Shown: positions 11,101 through 21,034 of the stretch, one piece after another | How the letters are laid out: each line of letters starts with the position of its first letter | Position numbering within the stretch: the stretch's first letter is position 1 | Assembly (NCBI GenBank): GCA_002150815.3 | Contig: NDFF03000057.1 | Coordinates: 248,001-312,000, forward strand | From: Grammothele lineata | Taxonomy: Eukaryota > Basidiomycota > Agaricomycetes > Polyporales > Polyporaceae | DNA length: 64,000 bases | Reading direction: 5' to 3' | Translations under genes and position numbers: made by a program | Notes under the pieces: generated by a model | Seen by the model: only the letters and a program-made list of their open reading frames with translations | Told to the model about the DNA's origin: nothing | Databases searched by the model: none

Positions 11101-14100
11101 ACTGTATTCGTGAACCAACGGCACTGCTAACGCATTTCAGTTGTTTGTGCACACGATCCTCGGATGTCGCTCCGACGATCTACCTCTGGTGCCTTGACAG
11201 AATGCTCTCTATTGGCGCAGTCGCTCTCGTCTCTCAGGACTCCCACTTCGTCCATATCCATTTTCAAACTGCACCCGCGCTCTTCTCTCTACTGGTATTA
11301 CTCCTACGGTGCGCGTTTGTCGCTACGTTCAGGAAGTGGCTACCAGCTTACCGATTCGCAACTTCGTTACGGCCAGACTGCACCGTCTCCTCACCATCTC
11401 CGTTTTCTTCACAGCGGCGCTGCGTCACGTCCGGAGCACGGCAGGCAGGCTCTTCCACGGACCATATATGGACTTTCCTCCGAACGATGATGATACGAGG
11501 GAGCTTACGCGGACACCTCGGGATGATATCCTGATTCGACTCGCTCGGCGGAACGACCGTTTCTGCGCACTGCTCCGAGCTCGCAAACCCTCGTCAAAAT
11601 CGACACCGCCCCCCGTCAAGAACGTAGTTCGGTATCACGCACGTGGTTACCACACACGGCGTATGGCCGAACGAACTCCCAGGCCTAGGGCAACACTGTC
11701 CAGACCGGCGCCGCCCGTCGGCGGTCGGCGGGGCGAACCCACCCTCAGGCTGAGGCTCTGCGCCCGGCGCCCAAGTCACGCACGCACGACCGACCGGCGG
11801 GCCCACTCGTGCCCGTGCCCGTGCCCGCACTCCAGCCGTACGGGACTCGAAGGGGATCTCCCCCTCTCAGCTCGGAGGGCGCCAGTCCTAGGGGGGCAGC
11901 TTGAGGCCCGGTGACCTACCGTACCCAGGGTATCCACCACGCAGATCGCAACCGCCGCTCTTCGTCCCCTCAGGCAGCAAACCTCCTCCGCCGGTCCTAG
12001 GAACGTCCAGCGAGTGTCCCGGAGAACCCAGGTCCCTTCCGTTAGCTAACCAACGGGCGATCGATGAGTGGGTCCCTCCGTCCGCCTGTCCCGAGGGCGC
12101 ATGTGCTCCTGAGTCCCCGAGAGCGCATGTCTCGCCTTTGCCTTGTGCTCCCTCACTCTGAGGCGTGTTCACATTCTTGGCGATACCAGTTCCTCGGCCG
12201 CGGCGCATGTGCACTGGCACTCTCGCCCTCCAAGGAAGACGCGCCGAAACCCGACCCGCCCGAGCCTGAGGCCCGCCTGCGGACCTGTGCGCGCCGCACC
12301 CCGAACGACTGGATTAGGGCCCTCCCCTTCTAGCCGCGAACCTTTCCTCCCCTCCCATCTCTCCCAGCACTCGGGCGCGGGTGCTGGTGTGTGCCTTGCC
12401 TCACACCTCACACCTCACGCCTCACGCCTCGCGCCGCCCCGGGCCCGCGGGCGGCCGCTACCCTCTCGAGCCTGCACGCGCCTGCGCTTCCCACCGCGCC
12501 CGAGCGGTCGAGTACCCACGCCGCGGGTGCGCGGGGATGAGGACGTCATCGTCGATCGGTGTGCATGGGCGGTCTCCGATCTCTGGCCAGTTCGATCCCT
12601 GAGTCGTCCTCCGCTAGCGGTTTGGGAGGCGAGTGCGCTCCGTGCAAATGCGCGCTGTGGTAGGGTCGACGTTACCTCGTTCAGAACTTAGCTCTGCCTT
12701 GGAGCATGCTCTTGCGCTCTGTTCTCGGTCCGGCGGCGGGCACGCATGGCGCGTTCTTTGTCGTGGCCCCGTGTACTCGTCCGCGGTTTGCGTTCATGGA
12801 ATCGATCCCCGGCGGCCGCCCTCGCCGCCACCTCCGACTCCGGCATCAGACAGGCAACGACGCGTGCTCCATCCACCATCTATCCATCCGTCGGTCCCCA
12901 CCCTCATTGTGCCAGTCAATCAAGCTCATTAGGAGTAAAGGTGCCATCGATCCTCAACTGCGCTGGAAAGAGCGGCATCACCCCTTCTCCCTTCTCTCCA
13001 TCTTCCACACCATCTTCCACACCACCTTCCTCGCTCTCTACCCGTGGGACGTCTCGGTTCGGGTGCCTGCACGCTCCATCCGCCTCCCCGTCCCCTCCGA
13101 CTCCGAGCGTGTTTGTTTGTGCTGTCTGTCCTTTCGCGCGGTCGAATCGGAGGCCCATCGTATCCGCTGGCCGTTACGGGACATCTACCGGCGTGACAAG
13201 GTCTCGAGACGAGAGAACGACTCGGAAGCAGCGCCGACCTTTGGTGTCCGCAGCGCAGCAGCGAGCGTGGCACCTCCATGGTACCTGACCGATCGTCCGT
13301 CGAAAGGAAGGACGGCGCTCCGCCGCAACGACTCAGGCAATCTCGACATACACGAAGACAAGCTCGAGGATGATCGCTCCGTAGGCGTACACATACAGGA
13401 ACAAGAGAGGCGGGCCGCTCGAGGACAAGGACGGCGGCGAGGACAAGGACGATCGAGCGAGCGCGGTGGGAGCCAATATGACCGCGCACGGAGCCTCGTG
13501 CGAGCGCGCTCGCACGCCTCGGGTCCACTCGCCCATTAGCCTTTGCAGGCACGCCTCGCGCGGTGCGTGGGGCGCTGTGGCCCACATGCGCGCGCACGCG
13601 TGCCGCGGACACGAGCAGGGCTGGGCGACGCGGACGTGCCGGCGGGGAAGGAGACGCGCTGGCCCCTCGTGGAGTCGGGCTCGGGAGGTACCCACTTCGC
13701 CGTACACACTTCGCCGCGGTGCTCGGCGCTTGGCGGGTTGGGTACGAAGCGGCTCACCCGGTCGGCGTTACGAGGCAGGAGGTCCTTAGGTTCAATACTT
13801 ACATATTGAAGGATTGTGGACCGCGCTCGGGGCGGAGGGAGGATGTTCGCACCCGCACTCGCACCCCCCGGGCGTCCGTGCGGAAGCGCAGCAATAGCGT
13901 TGTCACCAACGCCCGCGAAGCCGACTCGATCATCCGTTCGCCTTTCGCCTTTGGACGTGGTTTGCCGGCGCACATGCCGCCTGTGCGCCTTCCCGCCTTT
14001 CCACAGGCGGGTCTCGCGGCGGCTTTCCGGTGCACGTCGTGTGCGGCGCAGCGTTCGTGAGATGACGAGGACGCACCCACGACGACCGTGCACTCGATCG

Positions 14101-15007
14101 TAGGGACGCAGATGAGCTCGACAGCACCCAAGCCATCCATCTCGCCATTCCTCCTTCCATCCCATCCGCAAATTGTGGAATCACCTTCGACACATTCCAG
14201 CTATCGCCAAGCCGCCTCCCCTCTATCTGTCTTCCGTTGAGACTGTTTCACCGCCAGCAGATAATCACGAAGACCGCAGAGAGGAAGTCGGAGGCTAACT
14301 CCGACCTCCGCTGGTAGCGCAAGTCGTCCAATCGATACTACAAGGCTGACCCGCCGTACAATGCCCTCAGGGCCTACTCCCCAGCCTCCCAGTCAGCCCT
14401 CCCTTACCTGCACGTGCCCGCGTTCCCAGCGTCGACGGCCTCCCGGCTGCATGCGCGGCACACGCTGTCGGCGGCCTGAGAGCGGTGCGGGCTCGCGCGT
14501 TCGCACGCCTACTGCGCGGCCTGGGCCGTGTGTGCGCCGAGAGGTGTGTGGTTATGCGTGCCTTGCCGACCGACGCCTTGGCCGGCGCGGGGAGGTGAGA
14601 CGGGCTGAAACGAGGGGGCGCAAGCCGCGCGTTCAGAGGCCGAGGAGGAGGCGTCGAGTCGAGAGTTGTTCGGTTGGGTATGTCACGGTGCTGCTGAATG
14701 TTTTGGCTGTACGGTTTGTGCGGCCTTCTGCTGGCGGATGCATTGCGGCCTTCTCTCTCAGGCGTGAAGGACATGGAAGGCGGCGGCCGATAGGTTGGGG
14801 AAGACAAAAGGACATAAAGGAATTACAAAGCAAAGCAAGACAATGCCGAGGAAACGAGTAGTGTTGTGCGGCCACTGACTGCCATGCGCAGCGGCTTGAT
14901 CCTCCCCAGACAAATTTCTTTCCAACTCTTTCCTCTCGACTCTCAACCACACAACGCTCCCTCATTTGCACCCCGAGAACCCGTCTGGATGGTCCAAAGC
15001 CAGAGGT
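8188..15007. other. 6.8-kb GC-rich region without a recognisable gene
   Basis: Upstream of the MADS-box gene I find no protein that matches a family or shows convincing exon structure. The many open frames are Pro/Arg/Ser-rich and occur on both strands at once, as expected from GC-rich DNA. Short tandem repeats are scattered through it: a CCG-rich stretch near 9081-9122, a 7-bp repeat at 12401-12435, and a duplicated 12-mer at 12999-13022. It may hold a long regulatory region, a long 5' untranslated exon, or a non-coding RNA. None of these can be shown from sequence alone. Confidence 0.4.
12401..12435. repeat. 7-bp tandem repeat, five units
   Basis: Five consecutive 7-mers: TCACACC twice, TCACGCC twice, then TCGCGCC. 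The drift from one end to the other suggests stepwise mutation of a short minisatellite. No function is implied. Confidence 0.75.
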
Positions 15008-17093
15008 CTATGAGTGCCGACCCCCATGGCTAGTACTCCAGGACCCGCTCTCAGGTACACCGCTCCGACTCCCATCGTTACCGGCTACACGCATTCGCAA
15101 CGCATGCAGCGCACTCCCGGGGAAGGCCTTCTCTTTTGGCGAAGGATCGCTTTGACGGGAGACGCCCACGCTCGAGCTGCAAGGTCCGAACATATCAGTA
15201 CCACCCACATCCCAGCTCTGGACTGAGCAGTCAAACAATCTTAGCTACTCACCTCTGCGTCCGCCTCCGCATATCGCCCACGGAGACCGAAGCAGGCCCC
15301 GGCTTACCAGAAACCTGGAAATACGGCGCGTTGCGCACAGCCGGCGAGTCTTCACTGGGACCAGCTCCACGCCCGAGCCCTTCGAACCTCTCCCGCAGAC
15401 TCTGCACGGAGCCCCGCCGTCCTCTCCAGAACTGGTTCTCCACCACTCGCGTCGCCGTCGGCTCCGTCTGCGTCTGCGGTGGCAGGCTCTGCGTCGAGGG
15501 CTGCCGCTCGTGGTTACGGGACGGTTGAGGGTGGGAACCGTCTGCGTCCGCGTTAGAGTCGGAGTCGGAGTCGACGTCTATGATAGGGCTGCGCCCTAAC
15601 CAGCTAGGGGCGTCCTCTGCTTCGCCCTCGCTCTCACCCTCGCATGATCTGTGCCAAGAGACAGTAGGCGGCGGTGGCAGCGGCACTGGAGCGGGTGGAA
15701 GAACGTTACGCATAGAATGGACGCTCCGCACGTGCTTGAGGTCGCGATACGAGCCGGAGCACCGACCCTGTCCAACGATATGTTCTCGAGGAGATGCGAC
15801 GGAGGTCACAGCGGAGGGTGATTCTAGCACCCGCGCGGACCCCGCATCCAAAGACGAACGTCGCGCGGGCGGCGATTCAAGTGCCTTCCTGGCATCCTCC
15901 AGCCCCAGACGGGCTTTCAGGATGGACGTACGCACTGCTTGAAGACTCACTGGTCGCACCGAGCCGGAGGTCCCGGGCGGCGCTTCCGACGCGCGCTCGC
16001 CACGCCGGAAAAGCACCTTGTTGAACAGCGCCCTCGTCTTGGACGCATGCGCCAGCGACGAGCTTTGGGACGAAGCGATCGCCGTCTCTAGCTGGACATC
16101 GACGTGGATGGATGCCGAGGACTCCGCGCTCTGGACTACCGCACTTTCTGACCAGTGACGCGCAGCATGTGGGTTGGATTCGGGCCCAGGCTCGGGCTCT
16201 GACTTGCCCATAGAACCCCCTTTCTCCCGGTCTCCTTCAGGCGCCGCGGGGATAAAAGCTACAGCTGAGACGCACGCGTCCGCATTGCTCTCCCGACGCG
16301 AAGGGTCCCGGAACACCCCGAACTTGCACCGCATAAGCCTGCGCGCGAGCTCCTCCGCAGCGCCCTCCTCTGCCTCCCGACTCGCTTCGCGAGGAGAGGG
16401 CTTCGCGGGAGTGGTCGGGAACGGGAGCGATCCCGAGATTGGCCACATCTTGGGCGTTGTTGGTGGTGTCGTTGGAACAGTCTGCCCCGAGTGGTGCCGA
16501 GAGCGAGGAAGAGACCGGGCAGCGAGTGTCACGACGTCCGGAGCTGTCGAAGCGGTGGGGACAGATATAGAACTTGATGTAGCCGACATAGGAGCTATCT
16601 TTGACAGAACGCCTGGAGATGGAGATGAAGGGGCGACTGCTTTGTCGCCTTCGACGGTGTTTCGCGCCCGAGAAGCTAGCGCGATAGTTGCGAGTGCGAC
16701 GACCAGATCGCGGCGCTCGCGTTGGAGTCTAAAGACGGCGCGCTCGAGTGCATCTAGATGATTCGCGTGCTTGGTTTGAAGCTTGTCGAGCTTTGAAGCG
16801 CATGTTGGTGGACTAGTAGGAGCATCAGTCGAGGGTTCGTCGACCAAAGTCTCAGTAGTATCTTGGCGCACGGCAGCTGGACGGTCCATCCGAGAGGTAG
16901 CCCCAGTACCAGGTTGTGCTTGAGGGAGTCGACTGATCGCAGCCATGACCTGAAGAAGTTCGAGCAGCTCTTCGCGGGATCGACGTGAACCAGTCGTGTC
17001 AGGAGAGAGGGTTAGATCCTTCCTAGGTCCAGAACCCTCCACAGTAGGCAGACGGTCGTAACACTGTGAGACGAGCCATGCAAGACGAGCCAT
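15008..17093 (-). CDS. Ser/Pro-rich hypothetical protein with a coiled-coil-like segment
   Basis: Two exons, 17093-15253 and 15176-15008, joined by a GTGAGT donor and TTGCAG acceptor in phase, give 669 aa. Without the splice the first frame ends at once with a TGA inside the donor, which supports the intron. Residues 45-60 are Leu-rich (REELLELLQVMAAI). A helix around KLDKLQTKHANHLDALERAV and FRLQRERRDLVVALATIALA looks like a coiled coil followed by a hydrophobic patch. The rest is low-complexity Ser, Pro, Thr and Glu, as in scaffold or nuclear proteins. No catalytic domain is visible and I do not recognise the family. Confidence 0.72.
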
Positions 17094-17281
17094 CTCTGAG
17101 TCTACATTTGCGGTTGGGGTCTGATGTGAAGCGCAGTGGCCCCAAACGGCGGTTGGTAGACGGAATGATGGAAGGAAATTTCGAGGGAAAGAGAATCGCG
17201 CAGAGATAGGATGTCGTTGGGCGATAGATGTGCTGTGGGTGGCATTCTAAGTGGACATGAGCGCACAAGCGCTGTTCAGCC

Positions 17282-17707
17282 TCAAATCACAGCATGAAGA
17301 GATAGTTGACGCACTCGGATGCAATACGTGTACACCCCTTTCACCAACTCACAGATCCGCGTTGATACGTGGTGGAGGACCGAACAGACACCCGCCTCAG
17401 CCTTGTATGCGAGGACCACCAGCCGAGAGATATGTGTAGCGAGGGCCGCATTGAATGCTGACTCCTTGAAGAGGGCAAATCGCGTCAGTCGTGCGAGCAT
17501 GGGATTCGGTGGAGAAACTCGCACCTGAGTCAACAGCGCAGTGATGATCATCTTGGCGAAGATAGCTGCAACAATGGTGTTCGTGTTGTCGGACGATTGA
17601 CCAGGTAGCCATCCCCATAGGGCGCCGAGAAGAAGGCCAATGTCAGAAGCGGCGAGCACATACTCCAGAGTAGCGAGAAGGCTATGTCTGGGGAACGTTG
17701 CGGACAT
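17282..17707 (-). CDS. small hypothetical membrane protein
   Basis: A 141-aa frame starting at an ATG. Two hydrophobic stretches, around LLATLEYVLAASDIGLLLGA and TIVAAIFAKMIITALLTQ, could be membrane helices. A 60-nt segment right after LTQ begins GTGCGAG, holds an ACTGAC branch-like site and ends AAG. It is a multiple of three and open, so it may be a retained or spliced intron; removing it leaves the frame intact. I do not recognise the family. The C-terminal part could also be non-coding. Confidence 0.5.
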   Translation of the reverse strand: MSATFPRHSLLATLEYVLAASDIGLLLGALWGWLPGQSSDNTNTIVAAIFAKMIITALLTQVRVSPPNPMLARLTRFALFKESAFNAALATHISRLVVLAYKAEAGVCSVLHHVSTRICELVKGVYTYCIRVRQLSLHAVI

Positions 17708-18039
17708 GCTGAAATGACCGGCTTAGCACGCGCTCAGTGGCGGGAAAGTGGGATGAGGGTAACGATGGAAGACAGGAGGCAGCAGCGACGTGCCCCGCAA
17801 CCAAACATGCCTCGCCTGTGTCTTGTTCGGTCCCCGCTCGGGAGCGGCGACATCGGAGCCTTCATAGCCATGGAGACGGGCAGCGCGCGAACAGAGTCCA
17901 TATTATTGCGTCGAAGACTGCACTACTAGACACTCCGAACTCGGCACATCTCTGTAGGACAAACGCAGGGTAATGTCATCATGTCTGGTGAGCCTACGAA
18001 CATTATCACGAAGTCCAATATAATCATAGAGTAGAATAG
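17708..18039. other. short intergenic gap
   Basis: About 330 bp between the start of one minus-strand gene and the 3' end of the next. It should hold the promoter of the 17282-17707 gene. I see no distinct motif. Confidence 0.3.
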
Positions 18040-18728
18040 TCAGCCGCCCCGTCGGAACCATGGAGACTGCGCACAAGTCGGCAGTTAGGAGACTTCGATA
18101 TGAGTATGCGCGCCAAAGAGGATACACACCTCGGAAGGAACATGGGCGGGAGGCGGCGGGGGAGGGCTCGTGGGTGCAACGAAACCTCCGGGTGAAGGAG
18201 CTTGCAGCTGAGGGTTCGGGTAACCATACCCACTGTTCTCCTCGCCTTCGTATCTCTCTGATTTGCCAGGGTATGGTGGAGGCGGGGGAGTCCAATCGCC
18301 CTGTGGGGGAGTGCCAGGCGGCGCTGGGTAGTCACCGCCATCCGGCTGGTGTGGCTGCTGGTAGCCCAGGGGGTAGGAACGGTACGGGCCTTGGTTTTGG
18401 TTGTGTTGGCTGTGCCCACCGTCCCAAGTGGCTTGGTTGTATGCCGGAAGGACCGGCGCACCCCGTCGACGCCGACGGTACATCGTAGCGAAAAGCAGCA
18501 CGCATATGAGGAATATACAGATCGCTAGCAGAGGCCCACGGGTTACACAAGTGTGGTGAGACATACTGATGATGACTCACCAACAACGATTCCCGCAATA
18601 ACGCGAGAAGTAGTGCTGTGTCGCTCGGTATTTGACTGTGCGGACGTAAGCGTCATAAGAGAGAGCAAGAAAATTGGCAGCGCCGGGCGCGTTATGCGCG
18701 GGCGGAGGATGGGGACGAGCAGAGTCAT
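18040..18728 (-). CDS. one-pass membrane protein, signal peptide + TM + Pro-rich tail
   Basis: Exons 18728-18581 and 18524-18130 join in phase; a probable third exon 18066-18040 adds eight residues (total 189 aa). If the last intron is not spliced, the frame ends at 18085. The protein has a hydrophobic N-terminus ending in TSAQSN, a short Ser/Thr-rich outer part, one membrane helix (AGIVVAICIFLICVLLFATM), a basic stop-transfer YRRRRRG, and a Tyr/Pro/Gly-rich cytoplasmic tail. The intron falls inside the membrane helix at the same codon phase as in the divergent neighbour at 19139, so the two are paralogues. The layout recalls fungal RCR-type (Congo red resistance) proteins, but only by architecture. 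Confidence 0.75.
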
Positions 18729-19138
18729 GGCGGAGGTCGTGGACCGAGAAGAGAGGGGTGGAATAAGGCTGAGAAGGCAGGCATGTTGTCTTATGCCTTG
18801 CGGAGCCCGAGAGCCTTGGAGGTGGAGCTCTCGGAACTTCTTCGAGCCAGCGCTTACTTCCCTCGTCCGACTCGCCTCCGCGGCATGACTGTCACACGTG
18901 TGACCTTACGCGACGGGAATTATGCCGCTTCGATGACGTCGGCCGCTCTTGACCTCCTTGAACCATGACCGCCACTTCGTCACCTCGTCCAAAGCCTCTG
19001 CGCAACTCCAGCAGAGTGGGGCCAGTTGCCTCCTCAACTGATGCCGAGGCGCGATAAAATGCATGCCGAGCTCTGATATCCACTTCTTACTTCACTCCTT
19101 CGACTTCATCTGCTTCTCCGAGGTCTACTTCCGCAATC
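18729..19138. promoter_or_regulatory. shared divergent promoter region
   Basis: A gap of 410 bp lies between the start codons of two divergently transcribed paralogues. Both promoters and 5' leaders must lie here. A GATAAAA-like string near 19054 is the only TATA-like element I see for the rightward gene. Confidence 0.5.
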
Positions 19139-19679
19139 ATGCCATTCGTTCCCGCCGCGGCCTTCGTGCTTACTCTTTCCCTGGCTGCCAGCCTTGCAGC
19201 CGCACAGTCGAACAGCGGGTTCACTGATACAGCACACACAGCAAGACTCGCGGTGGGCGCCATCGCCGGCATCGTCATCGGTCAGTCCTGCACTCCACTC
19301 GGGTCGTTCTACTCCTGTCTCGGTCTCAGGCCTCCGACAAGTCCATGAGCCTTTCCTCATACTAATTACGTCCCACACAGGCTGCATCGTATTACTCTGC
19401 CTGGTCACCCTCTGCTGCCTGTGTCTCCTCTTTCGGCGGCGCAGACGCGCTGGACAGCCCGTTCCCGGCATGTTCGGCGGCACGGGTGGAGGCAGGTTCG
19501 GCAGGCTCGGGCCCTTTGGCAGGACGGGCGCTGCTGGCCCCACACGCGGCTTCAACTACGCAGGAGCGCAAGAGTCTGCTGCACCACCCGGGGCTATGCA
19601 GAGCGGCTGGAACACCACTGCCGAGCCGGCGTACGGAGGACAGTCTGCTTATGGCGCGCAGCCTGCGCATGCGTATTAG
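19139..19679 (+). CDS. one-pass membrane protein, paralogue of the 18040-18728 gene
   Basis: Exons 19139-19280 and 19381-19679 give 146 aa. A signal peptide ends near AAAQSN, followed by a short outer segment, a membrane helix split by the intron (GAIAGIVIG then CIVLLCLVTLCCLCLLF), the same RRRRR stop-transfer cluster, and a Gly/Ala/Tyr-rich tail. The AQSN motif after the signal peptide, the AGIV motif, the intron at phase 1 within the helix, and the basic cluster are all shared with the leftward neighbour. That argues for an inverted duplication. Function is unknown. Cell-surface or wall signalling is a guess from topology. Confidence 0.82.
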
Positions 19680-20493
19680 CCGCTAGCGGGTGCCCCGCCG
19701 ATGAGAGCAGACCAGGCTGGGCCACATCCTGGCGGCTTCGTCAAGGTGAGTGATATGTCATCATGATATAGCCTGCATGCGTTTTGAGGACATACTTGTT
19801 AGCCTCAGGAAGCTCACACCAGACCGTAATGAGATATCGAAATGACTTGGCATGATTGACCCTAGTGTGTATGCGATGGCCGCGGTGAGAGATACGTGGA
19901 GATCAATTTTTGCCCATATACACGCGATCTACTAGGATCTATCTATTTTTCATATCCCGAACACGTTCTGCCTAAGCTCTAGTAATATACCCTCTGTTCT
20001 CTCCGTCCCTTACATGTATCAACCAACCTCTATCAACGTCTCGGACTCCTTTGACAAGCTCAGCGTTCGGTCACAGCTTACAGCCTTTGAGTCGAGGCGC
20101 CAATCCCCTGTCACGTTCTACGCTGTTAGAACGAACCGACGAGAATGGGTGTTGGGTGAATCACTGTATTGTCCCCACCCTATTACTGCGTGTGCGTGTC
20201 CCCGTAATGCGGCACGAATCATATTGGCGACGGTCGACCGGATGGTAAGACATGGAGATTAAGTAATTCTAAGTAGAATCGTGATCAATTCGCACTCTCC
20301 TTGTCCGCTCCCCTACTCGAGTGAATATCTCGATGAGCAGTGACGCGCTCGCAAGCGCAGGTGCGGTAAACAATGTGGGATGTTTGTGATTAAGACTGAG
20401 GTGGGTGGTTGAAGAGGAGGAGGAGGAGGAGGAGGAGGAGGAGGAAGAGGATTTGACTGGGAGCCCCTCCAACTGCCGAATCGGGACCTCCTC
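19680..20493. other. intergenic region left of the hAT insertion
   Basis: About 810 bp with no gene I can support. It probably contains the original promoter of the forkhead gene, now separated from that gene by the transposon. It also contains the purine repeat listed separately. Confidence 0.4.
20411..20450. repeat. GAG/GGA purine microsatellite
   Basis: Forty bases of imperfect GAG repeats. Read on the minus strand it produces a poly-Ser open frame, which I treat as an artefact. Confidence 0.9.
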
Positions 20494-20537
20494 ATGAACT
20501 TTGCTCCGAGCGGTACCGGCCACAGCGGACGAGGAGC
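20494..20537 (+). other. probable first coding exon of the forkhead gene, cut by the hAT insertion
   Basis: An ATG at 20494 opens a frame that runs up to and through the target-site duplication at 20530-20537. If the element and one duplication copy are removed, the frame continues into 25580-25590 (11 bases) and ends at a strong GTGAGT donor at 25591. A 72-nt intron follows, with a CCTAAC branch-like site and a TTCTGCAG acceptor at 25662, landing in phase 1 on the forkhead reading frame. This is an inference from phase and splice signals. A chance open frame of this size cannot be excluded. Confidence 0.5.
20530..20537. repeat. 8-bp target-site duplication, left copy
   Basis: CGAGGAGC directly precedes the left terminal repeat and recurs exactly after the right one at 25572-25579. 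Eight-base duplications are the hallmark of hAT transposition. Confidence 0.95.
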
Positions 20538-20553
20538 TAGTGTTGCCGCAAGG
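20538..20553 (+). repeat. hAT left terminal inverted repeat
   Basis: TAGTGTTGCCGCAAGG, the exact inverse of 25556-25571. Confidence 0.96.
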
Positions 20554-20660
20554 TCAAGGTACCTTGACCCCAGGTCGAGGCGAGGCGACCTTAAGGTGAA
20601 CCGGCATCCCGGCAGACACCTTAAGGTCGCCTTAAGGTGAACCCAGATCGCCTTCAGATC
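20554..20660. promoter_or_regulatory. left subterminal palindrome cluster of the hAT element
   Basis: Contains a 14-bp palindrome, TCAAGGTACCTTGA, at 20554-20567, and three CCTTAAGG cores at 20589-20596, 20619-20626 and 20630-20637. Related cores occur inside the right end at 25457-25510. Subterminal repeats of this kind are known transposase-binding sites in hAT elements; binding here is inferred. Confidence 0.7.
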
Positions 20661-21034
20661 GCCTTGAGTGGACGAGTCTGATTATCTTTGCGGATAACAC
20701 CCGCTGGTAAGTCACGTGTCTTTTTGGACGCGTCCAAGTCGCGTCTCGCTTCACACGGGTCCCTGTACCCGTCCTTGTCCTCCTCCTCCTCCTCGCGCTC
20801 CCTCATCCGTCTGTCCGCCCTCCGCTCGTCTTGCTTTATGTCGCTTCGCCTCCCTCAGCAACCTCAATCATCATCTCTGTCAGCTGAAACCTCCCTCCCA
20901 AATACGCGGGCTAGTGCTTTGTAGTATCAAATGGTCAGGGGGAGAATAGATTTGGTTTCTGGCTGAAGCTGGACGTTGGGCGTGCTCGTGCGTGTATATG
21001 AAGCTTTCAATGGTATGATTTTTCTTGCTCCTTG

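Noticed and set aside
12706..13539. 277-aa open frame in the GC-rich desert
   Set aside because: No family resemblance, overlaps long frames on the other strand, and includes tandem repeats; not distinguishable from chance.
20269..20523. poly-Ser protein on the minus strand
   Set aside because: The Ser run is only the translation of the GAG microsatellite; no supporting features.
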